Assembly (NCBI GenBank): GCA_022494885.1
Contig: JAGVSM010001007.1
Location: 21,998 to 85,997, forward strand
Source of the DNA: Micrasema longulum
Taxonomy: Eukaryota > Arthropoda > Insecta > Trichoptera > Brachycentridae
DNA: 64,000 bases
Reading direction: 5' to 3'
The translations under genes and the position numbers were made by a program. A model generated the notes under the pieces. The model searched no databases and was not told the DNA's origin. It saw nothing but the letters and a program-made list of their open reading frames with translations. This document shows positions 33,731 to 45,189 of this stretch, piece after piece. Each line of letters begins with the position of its first letter. Within the stretch, counting starts at the first letter, position 1.

Positions 33731-34090
33731 AAATGAGCTGAGAATATTTCAGAAATACCGTACAAACTATTTGTTCCACATCTTAGTGAGTTCAAGCATT
33801 ATTTACTTAAGAATGACGCCTTTTGTAGAATGTTTTTTTTTCGTTGATATGTACACTTATTATCATAATAATTAAATGCTTTTAATGCATGCTATTTTAT
33901 TAGGTCATTTACACTCACAATCAGCAAAAATTACAATATAAAATAAGCGCGAAAATATATTATTTATTTCCGAATTTATCGAACAGAATATTAAAAATAC
34001 GTATCAAAGTGTTGCTCAATCGTTTTAATAATCAATTTTAAAAATAATTTTAGGAAATAAAAAATGTAATTATCGGGTATCGAATTTATT
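33731..34090. other. AT-rich sequence, nothing recognised
   Basis: No supported feature. Confidence 0.4.
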
Positions 34091-34483
34091 GCAGCAGAAG
34101 GCAAATATTTTTGAAAGGGGAATATGGACATCTAGGCAATTACAGAGCGTATACTGCGTAATATTCACCAATATGCCTGTATTTGAACATCCACATCTCC
34201 TCAACTTTACCATTTATCGATGTGGGTGAGATCCACCTGACTAAATTTTTCTATTTACTAAACAGCGCGGCGCCTGAAAATACTTTTCAATTAATATGTT
34301 TCTTGTAATTCCAATTAATTTCATCATCAGTATTGTAATTATGTCCAAATATTTGTAGACAACGGTGGAAATAAATTTCAACATTGGAAAAACATTTTTG
34401 ATAATAGAACATGAAAACCAGCGAATCACGGGTCATACCTAGACTTCTTATTCTCTTCTCATTTATTTTCTTTTGTTACAACA
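34091..34483 (+). mobile_element. MITE family 1, long copy with both ends
   Basis: The left end (GCAGCAGAAGGCAAATATTT and on to GACATCTAGG) is mirrored by the right end, whose reverse complement runs TGTTGTAACAAAAGAAAATA to AGAAGTCTAGG. Family blocks ACTGCGTAATATTCACC and ATTTGAACATCCACAT are inside, followed by ~180 bp not present in shorter copies. A 62-codon minus frame (34429-34241) lies within it and is not a gene. Confidence 0.65.
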
Positions 34484-34639
34484 AATTCAATCTCAATAAC
34501 TCCCTTAGGAGTAAAATACATCCTTATCTACAAACATTTTGACTTATTTAAAATGTTGTTGATAATAAGTAATTGGGTTTTATTCCGTAATTTTTTACAT
34601 AAGAGAGTAGCGTGTTTTTAAGCATTAAAGAAATGTCTA
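34484..34639 (+). repeat. module linked to MITE family 1
   Basis: ATAACTCCCTTAGGAG, CTTATCTACAAACATTT and ATGTTGTTGATAA recur next to the MITE copies at 42405-42480 and 59826-59885. The shared module may be part of a longer parent element. Confidence 0.5.
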
Positions 34640-34960
34640 ATTAGTGAATTTTTACAGCTGAAGACCGCCCTTAAGGATTTCAGCAAAAGCGTTTTAAGAT
34701 CTCTAATTACGTATTTTGTAAATGCAGGCATCTCCTTTGGCAGGTGAATCTTGCGTAATTTTCCTAAAGAAAGTAATGAGTCGGCTTTAGGCGGTCATAT
34801 TTTCCTTAATTGTCGTTTATATCCTTGCTCCCTTTGCACAGCCACCACCCCTCACCGCCCTCCCGATGGAAGCTAATTAATCATAAGTCTGCCCCCCCCT
34901 CGTTCCGCCCCCTCTTACCTCAATAACCTTCTTAAAAACACCAACTTAGCAAGCTGGATT
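34640..34960. promoter_or_regulatory. GC-richer unique island, candidate regulatory element
   Basis: A C-rich block (CACCACCCCTCACCGCCCTC, then CTGCCCCCCCCTCG) with homeodomain-type TAATTAAT at 34873-34880. No open frame and no repeat match in the window. It resembles insect enhancer DNA in texture. This is inference only. Confidence 0.35.
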
Positions 34961-35384
34961 ATGAAACCATAGCAAACGGCATTAGTTATATTGTTTTCCA
35001 AACATTGCTGATTCAGTTTTATTTTTCCTAGAATTACTTATTATAGTAATACGGCGCTTTAAAGCTTATTTAATTTTTTTATTTTTTATTATAAAAATTA
35101 ATTTATTTGTAAGGAATATGCAATTACAACTTTTACAATATTTAAAAAAACTTATTTACTGAACCAGTAAAGTTCCTGTGTATTTGTTGTAGGTGTGTGT
35201 ACTGTGTACGAATGTGTTTTTGTTTGTGAATGAGCGTTGGTTGATGTATTCGCGTTTATTTGTTAGTAAAATGTTTTAATTTTTGTAATGTTAACTGGTA
35301 GTTCTATTGTAGCCAAAAAATATTGACCGTTGTCTCTGCGATTTTTTTCCGTATTAAAAATACCCTAGTTCCATCTACAATAAA
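34961..35384. other. AT-rich sequence, nothing recognised
   Basis: No supported feature. GT-rich words at 35190-35260. Confidence 0.4.
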
Positions 35385-35575
35385 TAGACGTTTTTATGGG
35401 TTTTTGGAAGGTTCTAGTTCCCATAGTAAACTGTTCATCAACAAATCAAAACTTTTGAAACACGCCGATGGTAAATATCCATAGTGCTTTCATCCAGGGT
35501 GAAAATACGGGAATACGTATGAATAAAGAAAAGTCAGACCGCTTTTTCTCTCGAGATAAAACATTATTAAGTATT
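35385..35575 (+). repeat. dispersed repeat E, copy 1
   Basis: Shared in order with 39555-39760: GGTTTTTGGA(A/T)GGT, ATCAACAAA, AATATC(C/T)ATAGTG, GAAAATACGG(G/A)AAT and GAAAAGTCA(G/C)ACCGC. The copies are diverged and non-coding. Confidence 0.6.
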
Positions 35576-35849
35576 CTAACAAAGTTTGCTTCATAATGCT
35601 TTTACGTAACCAAATAAACAGGTTTTGTTTAGTTTAATTAAACCATTGACCTATTAGTGCACATAGACTCACCATAAACCGACGCACCAAGCCCAAACGC
35701 TCAGTCATGGCTAATGACGAACGCGTATTAAGTCGTTCTTTAACCGCCAGCCGGTTTTGACGTGAGCTTGACATTTCATTTGAAACCCAAATGCTTGATT
35801 GTGCGTAAAAGCATATGAAAACTGTTCGGATAAAAGGAAAAAAGATTAT
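35576..35849. other. no feature recognised
   Basis: A slightly GC-richer part at 35660-35800 contains no repeat match or open frame that I can support. Confidence 0.3.
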
Positions 35850-36470
35850 ATAACTTTTCGTTAATAAGTAGGAACCTAGGTTAATGATTTAATTCCAAAT
35901 CTAAAAATAATTAAAATTCAAATATTGAGTTTAAGTGGGTACCTTAGTAATCTTTTATGTTTGAATTCCAAAAACTCAAATAATTCATTTTCAAATATAG
36001 AATTCTTTTTGCAAATGTCAAACTCTACTCTTATACTAACAGGGCACTTTATGTAGAAATGCGATTTTCAAAAATTTATTAAAAGTGAATATTATTTTAT
36101 CATTATTGAAAATCCATTTGAAATAAATAAATAAGTAGAAATTATAAGGGATTTGAGAAAATAATCTGATTGGGATCCATAAAAAGTGAATTTTATTTGT
36201 AAACATTAAAAAACAAACTATTTTTATACACAAAAAACCCATATCCTTCCATTTTTTTGTAAATCCATTCTCGTCATATGCTACCCTAGTCAACGATGAA
36301 TAAAACATTTACGCTCCTAACTTTTTGTCTACAAAACAGATTAAATGTTTTGAAAGCTATAAATATGCGTATGGCAAAACTCATCATTTTCCTAAAAACC
36401 ACACGTAAATCGGTCTAGTAGTTATTAAGTCTTTTGAAAACACACATACGAACATTGCCTTTTATATGAT
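35850..36470 (+). repeat. dispersed repeat D, copy 2
   Basis: Second copy of the ~600-bp repeat at 9413-9985. The best preserved common stretch is CTGATTGGGATCCATAAAAA near 36167. The right end is ACCACACGTAAATCGGTCTA followed by AGTAGTTATTAAG. The 90-codon minus-strand frame 36308-36036 lies in the repeat and is not a gene. Confidence 0.7.
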
Positions 36471-36785
36471 ATAATATAATATACATATAGGCACACAACT
36501 AAAACATAGGTTTTATCAAAATACCGAGATGGTTACGAAAAAGATTGCAAAGAAAAACAGTTTTGGGAAGAACTCGAAGATTAAGTTGCTAAATAAGGAT
36601 TCATGAAAAACTATTCACAACACAATCACTGATCCATACTCCAACTACCGCAGCAGCACATTATCCTATCAAACCAAGGAAATATTTTAGTAAATTAAAC
36701 ATTAATAAATTAACATATTAATAAATAGTATAGTAATAAAATAAATAAAACAACGTTGTATTTAACCAATATTTTTTTTATTTTT
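36471..36785. other. no gene recognised
   Basis: A GC-richer patch at 36515-36690 could be decayed transposon coding sequence but shows no diagnostic motif. Confidence 0.3.
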
Positions 36786-36906
36786 CACCGACTGTTTCAA
36801 AGCAAACAAGCTTCTTCGTCAAGGTTTTTCGTAACTAATATTGCGTTACGTAATTAGTGACATTAACCTTGACGAAGAAGCTTGTTTGCTTTGAAACCGG
36901 TCGGTG
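36786..36906. repeat. fold-back repeat, ~41-bp arms
   Basis: TTTCAAAGCAAACAAGCTTC (36795) is mirrored by GAAGCTTGTTTGCTTTGAAA (36878), and the arms extend from CACCG to AAGGTT with one gap. The spacer (36827-36864) is itself partly palindromic (GTAACTAAT...ATTAGTGAC). The plus strand of the right arm reads TTGACGAAGAAGC...GCTTTGAAACC, a hammerhead-like order. A related single arm is at 37690-37732. Confidence 0.75.
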
Positions 36907-37689
36907 GATAGAAAGGAAGATTCACTTACCGCTTTTCTCTATCCAATGAAGTGCATATTATGTACTTTTGGATCACCTTCTTTCAACACAAAGATGCTAA
37001 GGCTGCCAGATTACAGAGAGCTCCTTAAGGCAGCTTTCCTCGTTCTGCAACTAGATTTTTTTTCGTGTATGTGGGCACCGCTAAGGAAATGTATTTCCTC
37101 AGATGCGATGTGCGGCAAGCTGTAATAAACTTTTAGAAAATGAAGAAAATTGAAGTACTTATGCCATTATTCTATTCTGGTTTATCACCCCTAACAGGAT
37201 AGGAATAGTACTCGTACACAGTTATAGCACAGTAGGAGTATGATGTTATATTTTTTGGAGTTTATAGAACTGCCAATAGATTAACGAGGGTGTGAAGCGT
37301 GTTCGATGTTCCCAGTTCCCAGTAGTGATGGGATGAGATTCAAATTAAATGTTCATTATTCATCGTCACGAATTATGTCAACATTGAGGCAGACAAGGAT
37401 TTCAAACATTAAATTAATTATGCATGAAGATTCCTCTTTGTATGCACATGATGTATTTCCATTAATTTTCTACATTATTATATGTAGAGAGGTATTATTA
37501 AGAACTTTTAAAAGCATTAGATTAACATAATAGAAAATAACATCACACTAGTCGAGGTTTTAAAAAAAAAATTGTTTAATAATTTATTAAAAACATTGCT
37601 TCTTTATTAGTTTTTAAAAAAAGGGAAAATAATTTAAATTAAATAAATATTAAAGAACTTTGTTTTTAACAACGTATTTTTTTATTTTC
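36907..37689. other. no gene recognised
   Basis: Two open frames (36904-37125, 37306-37530) have no recognisable domain, and each is short. I leave them uncalled. Confidence 0.35.
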
Positions 37690-37735
37690 TACCGTTCGGT
37701 TTCAAAGATACACAAGATTCTTAATCAAGGTATAA
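37690..37735 (-). repeat. single arm related to the 36786 fold-back
   Basis: On the minus strand CCTTGATTAAGAATCTTGTG then TATCTTTGAAACCGAACGG matches the 36865-36906 arm. The flanking words (CAACGTATTTTTTTATTTT) also match 36752-36785, so the homology extends beyond the arm. Confidence 0.55.
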
Positions 37736-37899
37736 TTAACTAATGAATTCTATCCTATTTTATTTTTTACAGTTCATTTGCTAAGTATAGTTTGATAAAT
37801 AAGCGTGGTTAATTGATCAAATAGCCACTTCGTTATTAATATAATCCTGTTTTCGTTAATGATATAATTATCATTTTATGCTCAAAATCATACAAATGG
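37736..37899. other. no feature recognised
   Basis: AT-rich sequence. Confidence 0.35.
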
Positions 37900-38230
37900 G
37901 AATAAAATAGTAAGCTGTTTGTATTTATGAAGGTTATCGCAAAGCCCTAGAAATGTGTAACGCACGCGTATTCAAAATAAAAGGCGCTACCCCTGTCAGT
38001 GCCAGGGTGTTGTGGCGGTGCAACCTTTGCCCCGAACCGCGAGGGAAAGAAGGAAAAGGAGGGATGATAAATTACAGAATGAAAGCCTTCACAAGAGCCT
38101 TCTGCTCTCGCTCGTAATAATGTAATGCCATTAGTTGCCTTAGAGAAATGAGGCTCTATTCATACCTCACTAATGTCGCCTTTCATAGACCCCTCGTTGC
38201 GTGTATCTTCGTTTTCATAATGCCGACAAT
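37900..38230. promoter_or_regulatory. GC-richer unique island, candidate regulatory element
   Basis: A CpG-containing block (AACGCACGCG, GTTGTGGCGGTGC, CCGAACCGCGAGGG) followed by GCCATTAG (Pho/homeodomain-type core) near 38128. No open frame and no repeat match. Regulatory role inferred from texture only. Confidence 0.35.
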
Positions 38231-38739
38231 TTTTAATATTAATAGTGTTTATTTCGCATAATATCGAAACATCAAATGAAGGATTCCGTTAAATTTTCTG
38301 GTGATTGTTGTTTTCTTTTTTTTTTTAGAAGATGTTTCTTTGCTTATGATGTTCTACCGAGTTACGAAGTCGCGTGTTATCTGCTATTCGTCGTTCTTAC
38401 ACGGGAGATATTTTCCACGCAGTACCTTGTTTCTGCATTGTTACTAAATATTTTTATTTCTTTTTATTTATTAATCATATAACACAAAGTATTTTACAAG
38501 TATAATACGTTGAATTACATTCCCAGAAGTTACAACAACTGAATTCGAGACATAAATAATATTAACATTTAGAAAATAACACATATTGAGAACAACAAAG
38601 AAACAAAGCAAGTTAAGCACCTTTATAACTAAATAAAGCACAACAAAATATACGCTAAAAGCCTTTTCTTACACAAGCAGAATAAATATATATAAAAAAC
38701 GCTTTTAAGAATAACAAAAGTAGTGAATCTACTAAGGGA
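38231..38739. other. AT-rich sequence, nothing recognised
   Basis: No supported feature. Confidence 0.35.
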
Positions 38740-38840
38740 GATAAGGTCATTAACATCACATGCCATGCAGATGATGCTGCCATAGTGATGATGAGAACAT
38801 ATCAATCTCAGTTAGTAAACATCTGGATGCCTAAAAAATG
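38740..38840 (+). mobile_element. LINE reverse transcriptase active-site scrap
   Basis: One frame reads DKVINITCHADDAAIVMMRT, with HADD at 38764-38775 in place of the usual YADD. The surroundings are not open for more than ~35 codons. This is a small piece of an RT palm domain. The adjoining RT parts are lost. Confidence 0.55.
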
Positions 38841-38879
38841 TCGTATGATACAATGAACACATGATTTTTAGAAACATAA

Positions 38880-39245
38880 TTCGGATGTCCAGTGTTCGAT
38901 TCCTGGCGGGTTGGAAGTGAAATATTGATTTTTAAGGTTTTATGTACTGCAATTTTCCATTTTTATTTATTTAATTTTTCTTTAATGTAGATTTCATTTA
39001 CACACTGATTGAAAGTCAATATAAATATGAATAAACAAAACAACACAGGTTTCATAATCAGGTTTAAATAAATAACTACACATTTTAAAAATAATTAAAT
39101 AAATTCACACAAATAAAATAATATTGTCAGTTTCATATACTGCTATCTCTCGTGTACTCATTAAATCCATAATAGGTCTCATTTATTCCTGAACTAGCAT
39201 TTGAAACGTAAGACTGATCACCTCATATTCTGTCTCGGCATGTTT
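38880..39245 (+). mobile_element. SINE type A, split by ~230 bp
   Basis: The B-box region (GTGTTCGATTCCTGGCGGGT, 38899-38918) and tail start are separated from the body (CTAGCATTTGAAACGTAAGA then CTGATCACCTCA, 39195-39226) by AT-rich sequence that other copies lack. The A box end is degraded. Confidence 0.5.
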
Positions 39246-39285
39246 TGCTTTTGAACAAAAACAGTTATCATATTTTTATACCACG

Positions 39286-39515
39286 TCGGCCTCGTGGTGT
39301 AATGATCAGCGCGTTTGTCTACCATGCAAGAGGTCTCGGGTTCGATTCCCGGCATGGTTGACATGAAATGTTTTTTTCAAAGGGTGTTTTCACACTAGAA
39401 TATTTCATAGTCCCTGGACCGATACCTAAAGCGTAAAACTGATCACCCCACCTTCATGAAACAAAATTGATCGAGATATACTGATATACACCATTAGGTG
39501 CGGAAAGTGCATGAT
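39286..39515 (+). mobile_element. SINE type A, near full length
   Basis: The A box region TGGTGTAATGATCAG is at 39295-39309 and the B box GGTTCGATTCC at 39339-39349. The body is GTCCCTGGACCGATACCTAA, ACTGATCACCCCACCTTCAT and ATACACCATTAGGTGCGGAA, ending in GATGAAAA. With 62876-63135 it is the best reference copy for the family in this window. Confidence 0.8.
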
Positions 39516-39554
39516 GAAAATATGATACCATACGCCCGAAGACGGCAGATAAAA

Positions 39555-39760
39555 CTCGAATCTTTTAGTGGTTTTTGGATGGTCCGAGCTTCTATAAAAG
39601 GCAATTTATCAACAAAAAAAAAACGATAGACAAACCAATGGTGAATATCTATAGTGTGATGAAAAAATCACCGCTCTTGTGCTATGGCCTAGGGAGAAAA
39701 TACGGAAATCCGTTTGTATGATGAAAAGTCACACCGCGCAGGTTCTTGAGAGATGCATAG
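39555..39760 (+). repeat. dispersed repeat E, copy 2
   Basis: Second copy of the repeat at 35385-35575, with a ~30-bp insertion (AAAAAATCACCGCTCTTGTG...). Non-coding. Confidence 0.6.
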
Positions 39761-41099
39761 TAGCGCTCAAGCCAACTAAATCCCATTCACCTTATGACGG
39801 TTGTTGCTACCGATAGATATGTGCGTGCATTGCTTTTTGTATTTCATATTGTATCTAAATGTATTGAATTGGAAATGTTCATTCTGGTAAGTTGTGTTAT
39901 ATTTTAAAATTCGGGCGTGTTTAAAACGTCGGCGTCGATTCCTCCCTGTCGGAACCGAAACATATGGCGCGAGAAAAGTCTAGAAATGAAGAAAAATGGT
40001 TACAGGCGAAAACTCCATTCCTGAGAATGGACAATGAACTTCACAAGTCTAACAACACGTGTTCAATGGTGTATTGTTCCCTCGCTGTGCCGGCATTTTG
40101 TCCGTAGGTATTACGTATTGCATACATACTGTATAGTATTCTACATACATACCTCCTGTACATTGCTGTTTTCCTGTGACTTGAAACATTAAAATCATTT
40201 CAATTTTCCGTGAAGGGAATTCGACTTACTAAGCTGGGAACAATTATTTTCTTTACTCTGTACATGTTTAGATCATCGGCATCGTGTATATTATTCCAGG
40301 AATATAACAACTTATTGTATTCTTTGCTAATAAAAATGAAATAAAAATAGATTTATGGAAAAATATCATATGTAGTACTTAGATGGCTTTTTTAATCACA
40401 ACATAATATATTAATTGATTAAATACAAAGACAGTTTATAGTGTATACTAAGACTGTTTTATAACGCATGCCTGTGAAGTTATTAGATTTAAAATTAACA
40501 TAAAAAATCCAGCTCTTTAATTAAAAAATTAATTAAAATAGCATACTATATTTATATAATTACATGGTAAGTTATAAATCAATATTACATAATATACTTA
40601 ATTAATCAAACATTGAAAGATCTTAATAGAATTACGTAGAATCAAAATTCTTTAAAAGTCGTAATATAAGAATCTTTATTACATATTTGTCAGCAACTCG
40701 ATTTAATTATTTCATCATGTCAAACTAATACATGTTATTTTGTATCTTGAAGAAATTATAATTTTCCTATTCCACACTCACCTTACATCCACATACCATT
40801 ACACTGTATTTTGAGACAATCATTGTTGCACACAAGTACAAACACCTAGTATTTACAATGGCAAAGCGATGAAAACAAATCCCTCAACGATACAGAAATA
40901 CATTTTACTAAGAAAATACATAAATTCTCGTTCTGAAACTGCCATGCCGTAATGAGATCACATTCACCGCTGGCATTTCAATGGCATTACTGCAAAAATA
41001 ATCGGATAATAGAGATGTTCACTAAACGTATAACGAGGAAGTTCGATGCTACGGGAAATTGGTTGTAAAAAAATATTTTCTTACACGCGGTAAAAATTT
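39761..41099. other. no gene recognised
   Basis: Mostly AT-rich. A moderately GC-richer part at 39910-40110 is unique in the window and may be regulatory, but there is little to support that. Confidence 0.35.
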
Positions 41100-41400
41100 A
41101 TCATCATCATCATTCCATGTCCGCTCCCTAGTTGGAGCATACGGTGTCCACAAGGGCCTCTAAAAATCTCTGTCGGCTGCCAGTTCATGTGCGTCCTTCC
41201 ACGTCAGATTCGCGTCCCGTAATTCTGACATAAACTGCCGATGAACAGTCATCAGCGGACCTCCAGGGGTGATATTCCAAACGCTCTCGCAGCCGTAGAG
41301 AACACTTTTATCTCGCGTATTTTGTATGTATACAAATAATAAAAGTGTTTTCTACGGCCGCGAGAGCGGTTCAGAATAGCATCGCTGGACGTCCTTTTTT
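41100..41400. repeat. fold-back repeat, ~55-bp arms
   Basis: Arm 41257-41311 (GGACCTCCAGGGG...ACGCTCTCGCAGCCGTAG) is mirrored by 41339-41394 (CTACGGCCGCGAGAGCG...TCGCTGGACGTCC), with a ~27-bp spacer. The left shoulder (41100-41256), unusually GC-rich for this window, looks like a decayed LINE on the minus strand, but I read no clear protein motif. The structure may be an inverted retroelement copy. Confidence 0.65.
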
Positions 41401-42137
41401 CTAAGATTTTTAAGTTAGAAACGATTGCGTTATTCTGTCGCAGTTAAAATGGTAGAGATCTATATGTTTTTCAATGAAAGTTTAAAACTATATGAAAACA
41501 TTCTAATAATATTTTTTGCTATAAATATTTAAATAGATAAATAGTTGATACTCTACGATTTATGTTATTTATTTTCGTCAGAAAACAGCGCAGCCTGAGA
41601 ATTATATTACAAATATTTACCTATAAAAATATTTATTTCAATTTCTCAGAGAATTATTATTTCAACAAACCAAATTTATTTACTCTGTTGCAGGTTAATT
41701 ATTCGGATGCCATTTATATTTAACCTCTTAGTGATCTTTGGTAGTACATTTTATCACTTGCTATAAGGATCATCTTTTATACAAAAAGTATAAAAAAATA
41801 ATATTTATTTTGCAGACTCTCTTTGGTATATGAGCTTGCCACTTTTGTATTTCGCGGCAGTTGGTTCATAAAGCTTTACGAACAAAATAAAGTTCATAAA
41901 TAAACATTCGAAAGTGGTAATTACCTTATACCAGTGTGCATGTGCATTGTGCATCTATTAGATTATCGCGGCACATTTTTGACAGCTTGTGCTTTAGACT
42001 GTGTTTTTGTGTGTTTTTTGTCATTGGATACAAAAAATTAAAGTAGTTAAATCTTTGTTACATTTTTATTTATCTTTACAATATAAAATACTTATTGTTG
42101 AACTTTTATAATACTCTTTTGATTGATTGAAAAAATG
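41401..42137. other. AT-rich sequence, nothing recognised
   Basis: No supported feature. Confidence 0.4.
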
Positions 42138-42404
42138 AACACATTACAACAGAGATGAAGAACATTTCAGAGAAGGTAATATGGAAGTCTAGGCATCTAC
42201 AGGGCTTATGACCTGTCAATGTCTGGTTTAAGTGGCCACTTTACACACTGTGTAACATTCACCATACTGCCTATATTCAGAACATCTATATTCCTTCAAT
42301 TCTTCCATCTGTTGATGTTTGTGAAGAGCTGAAACCTTTATTTATGCGGGTGAGATTCCATATTACCTTCTCTTAAATGTTCTTCATCTCTGTTGTAATA
42401 TGTT
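42138..42404 (+). mobile_element. MITE family 1, complete 267-bp copy
   Basis: The 48-bp terminal inverted repeats (42138-42185 and 42357-42404) differ at only two or three positions. The left one starts AACACATTACAACAGAGATG and the reverse complement of the right starts AACATATTACAACAGAGATG. The interior carries the shared blocks (TCTAGGCATCTACAGGGCTT, CTGGTTTAAGTGGCCACTTT). No open frame. This copy defines the family's short form. It is non-autonomous and the superfamily is not assigned. Confidence 0.85.
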
Positions 42405-42485
42405 AATATAAACAGCTCCCCAGGGAGTTGTATCCAGTCCTTGTCTACAAAAATTTGGACCAACTCTAAATATTGTTGATTAAAA
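42405..42485 (+). repeat. module linked to MITE family 1
   Basis: CAGGGAGTTGTATCCAGTCC, TTGTCTACAAAAATTTGG and AATATTGTTGAT follow the MITE directly. Comparable sequences adjoin the copies at 34484 and 59826. Confidence 0.55.
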
Positions 42486-43189
42486 AAATGTCTGCTTAGC
42501 CTCTAGTTTATGTGTTTAATAAAAGTGTCTGTTAATAATCAGATATTTTATTTGTTATAACTTTTGCATTTAAACGTTTTATATAACTTTAGTCGTGAAG
42601 AGGTTATTTATGATAGAGTTCTGCCGGATAAAAATTAAAATTATTACACAATTATGCTTAAGCATTTGATATTATTTTGATTGGAGAATAAAATTGTGTT
42701 AGTTTTTGGGTTTAATTTATTTAACTTTCTGAATTGAGAGATTGTTCAAACATAACAATAATTTTTAATTAAAAAATCGCGGAAATAAAGTGGTCATACG
42801 TATTTAGTGATATTTTGCTTCTTCAAACATTCTCTGGTAAAATGTTTTACCACTATGTATATTCTTATCCAAAAGAAAAAAAATCTTATCCACTTAATGT
42901 TTTTATATCTGTGTGGATTTTAGTGTGAATATGTTTTATTTTGTGTATATTTTTTAGACACCATAAGTATATATTAACTAATGTGAATGAATGCCTCGAC
43001 ACGGTTTGTGCCCAGTGAGGTATTCATTATTTTTTTTAGAAGTATTATGTAAAACGTGAAATAAAAAAAATACAATAATTTATAACAACATACAAGTATT
43101 TTAAATAAAATAATTTTAAAGTTCCCCAGAGTCTTGCCTATAAAGGGTTAAATGACATCCAAAAAAACAATGTTTTATTTTTAAAAATC
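42486..43189. other. AT-rich sequence, nothing recognised
   Basis: No supported feature. Confidence 0.4.
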
Positions 43190-43810
43190 TAATTCTATTA
43201 GGTCGGGAAGTTAGCTCTTCGCTTACATTTTGTCTAACCTGTGCCGCGATTATGAACGCTATCTTCACCTGTACATATCGACACGGTACACTTAACTTCT
43301 GTACTATCTTTATCTACCTCGGTATGTTCTACCGATTTGTCACCTCGACGTCATATGATTGAATTCGACCAATGAACAACCCCAAAAATTTAGTCCGAGT
43401 TCCTTCCTTCATTAAAATTTGAAATAGTTCTCTCTCATATTTTTAATAGGCTTTTAAGAAAAAAAAGGCAAACTTAAAACGATTCAAAACTGAAATAAAT
43501 CGTAATAAAAGGAAAAATTTCTTGGTGGACCAAATTTTTTTAACTTTTCGGTAGCATCAAAACTTATGGTGGGGGGTTCGGAAGTGTATCTTCGTAATCG
43601 CTCGGAAAAATTTTTCTTCAACTATGATGTCATAATGAAGCTTTGTCACTTTAGTGCGTAGATATGTGTACCGTGACGTGCGCTTCCCTTTGTTACATAT
43701 CGATGTACCTGCCTAAAAATTTAAGGTGGGGGTCGGTAGTGTATCTTCGTAATCGCTCAAAAGGATTTATCTTCAACTATGCCATATTGGTGAAGGTATG
43801 CCGTCCTTAG
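43190..43810 (+). repeat. degenerate tandem duplication, ~157-bp period
   Basis: GTGTATCTTCGTAATCGCTC occurs at 43584 and 43738, each preceded by GGTGGGGG-type sequence and followed by CTTCAACTATG. Related words (GTACATATCGA, TTACATATCGATGTAC) occur in the flanks, suggesting more, older units. No coding frame. Confidence 0.65.
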
Positions 43811-45189
43811 CTTCCCATCATAATCGTGGCTCAAGTTCACACAACGCGTTCAATGATTTAAAATGTATTTTATATCAAAATTCACACCGTATTGGATAGC
43901 AATAACTCTTCATGAGATGAGGTCATTCACATCCAATTAAAATATCTACAGTGACAGCAATCTGAACAACAAACTTTGATTGCGATTTTGCTGACCTGAA
44001 TTACAAATTACGGATTCAGCAATATTTACATTAAATTTATTTGTCAATCTCCAATAAATACAGAACACTGTGTACATTCAAAACTTGAATTTGGTTATTT
44101 TTTACTAAGCAAATTGGTGACGAATTTGATTGCATTATATCGTAAGTGAGTCAATGAAAGAATATAGATGATTAATGAAAAAATATAAATACATTTGCTC
44201 TCACAGTAAAAAATATTATTATTTCGTCATCTTTCCGGTATTTAATCGTTAAAAAGGGGTGAAATAAGTTTTTCGTTCGATGAAAGTAATACGATTACTG
44301 ATATTTTATAGATATCTACATATAATTTGATTGTACCTACTTCAAAGTTATAATATCAATACGGTACGATAATAACTCGATTTTCTTTTCTTCCTTTACA
44401 CAACAGAACTATGCAATATTTTTTTAAATCTCACGTAATATATATTTACCATTTGTGAAAGCAAAAATCATCCCCAATAAAAAAAGGTAAAAGAAAATTA
44501 AATAATGATATTGATGTATAATATAATGTATTATTTTGGTTTAGATTTAAGATTTTAGCCAAACTCCTTTTTTTAAAATGACATGTACATAGATTATTAT
44601 TATTATGTCCAAATATTATAATTTGATAGTTCAAAAGCGCAAATGGCAGCTGCTGTACGGTATAAATTCACAAGACCACATTAACAATTAAGTCCAGATC
44701 ATGGAGATTATGGATGTTGTTTGAAATATGACGAACACGGCAAAGTAACCCATTAAAACATAATTATTACGATGCATTTAATTGTTATAATAATAAAAAT
44801 TCGTATATAGTTTTATTCCACTTTTATTTATAAATTTTACCAATGACCGTCGTCAAACTGGTGGGAGAGTGAACAAATTTCTATATTATATACAAGTGCA
44901 CACACGGGTTGTAAATCATAATTTCATATAATTATGGAAATAAAAGAGTTTAAATTAAAATGATTTAAGTACAAAGTAATAACAATCGTATAAATTTGAG
45001 TTTTGTTTGAATGTATATAATAAAAACTGGTAAAAATAATATAATTTTATGAAGTTTTATAATGAAAATATATTTTTATTATTACAATTAAAATGCAGTT
45101 CCACCAAGAAATGTCAGAAGAAAAACTCAAGAATTTAATTATGTTTAAAATATTTCATTTAAAACCCTTCATTATATTTAGTCTTGACC
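43811..45189. other. AT-rich sequence, nothing recognised
   Basis: No supported feature over ~1.4 kb. Confidence 0.4.

Noticed and set aside
36036..36308. 90-codon minus-strand frame
   Set aside because: It lies entirely within dispersed repeat D, and copy 1 does not keep it open.
39288..39361. Functional tRNA gene
   Set aside because: It belongs to a multi-copy SINE with a common non-tRNA body. The other copies (62876, 29946) show the same tail.
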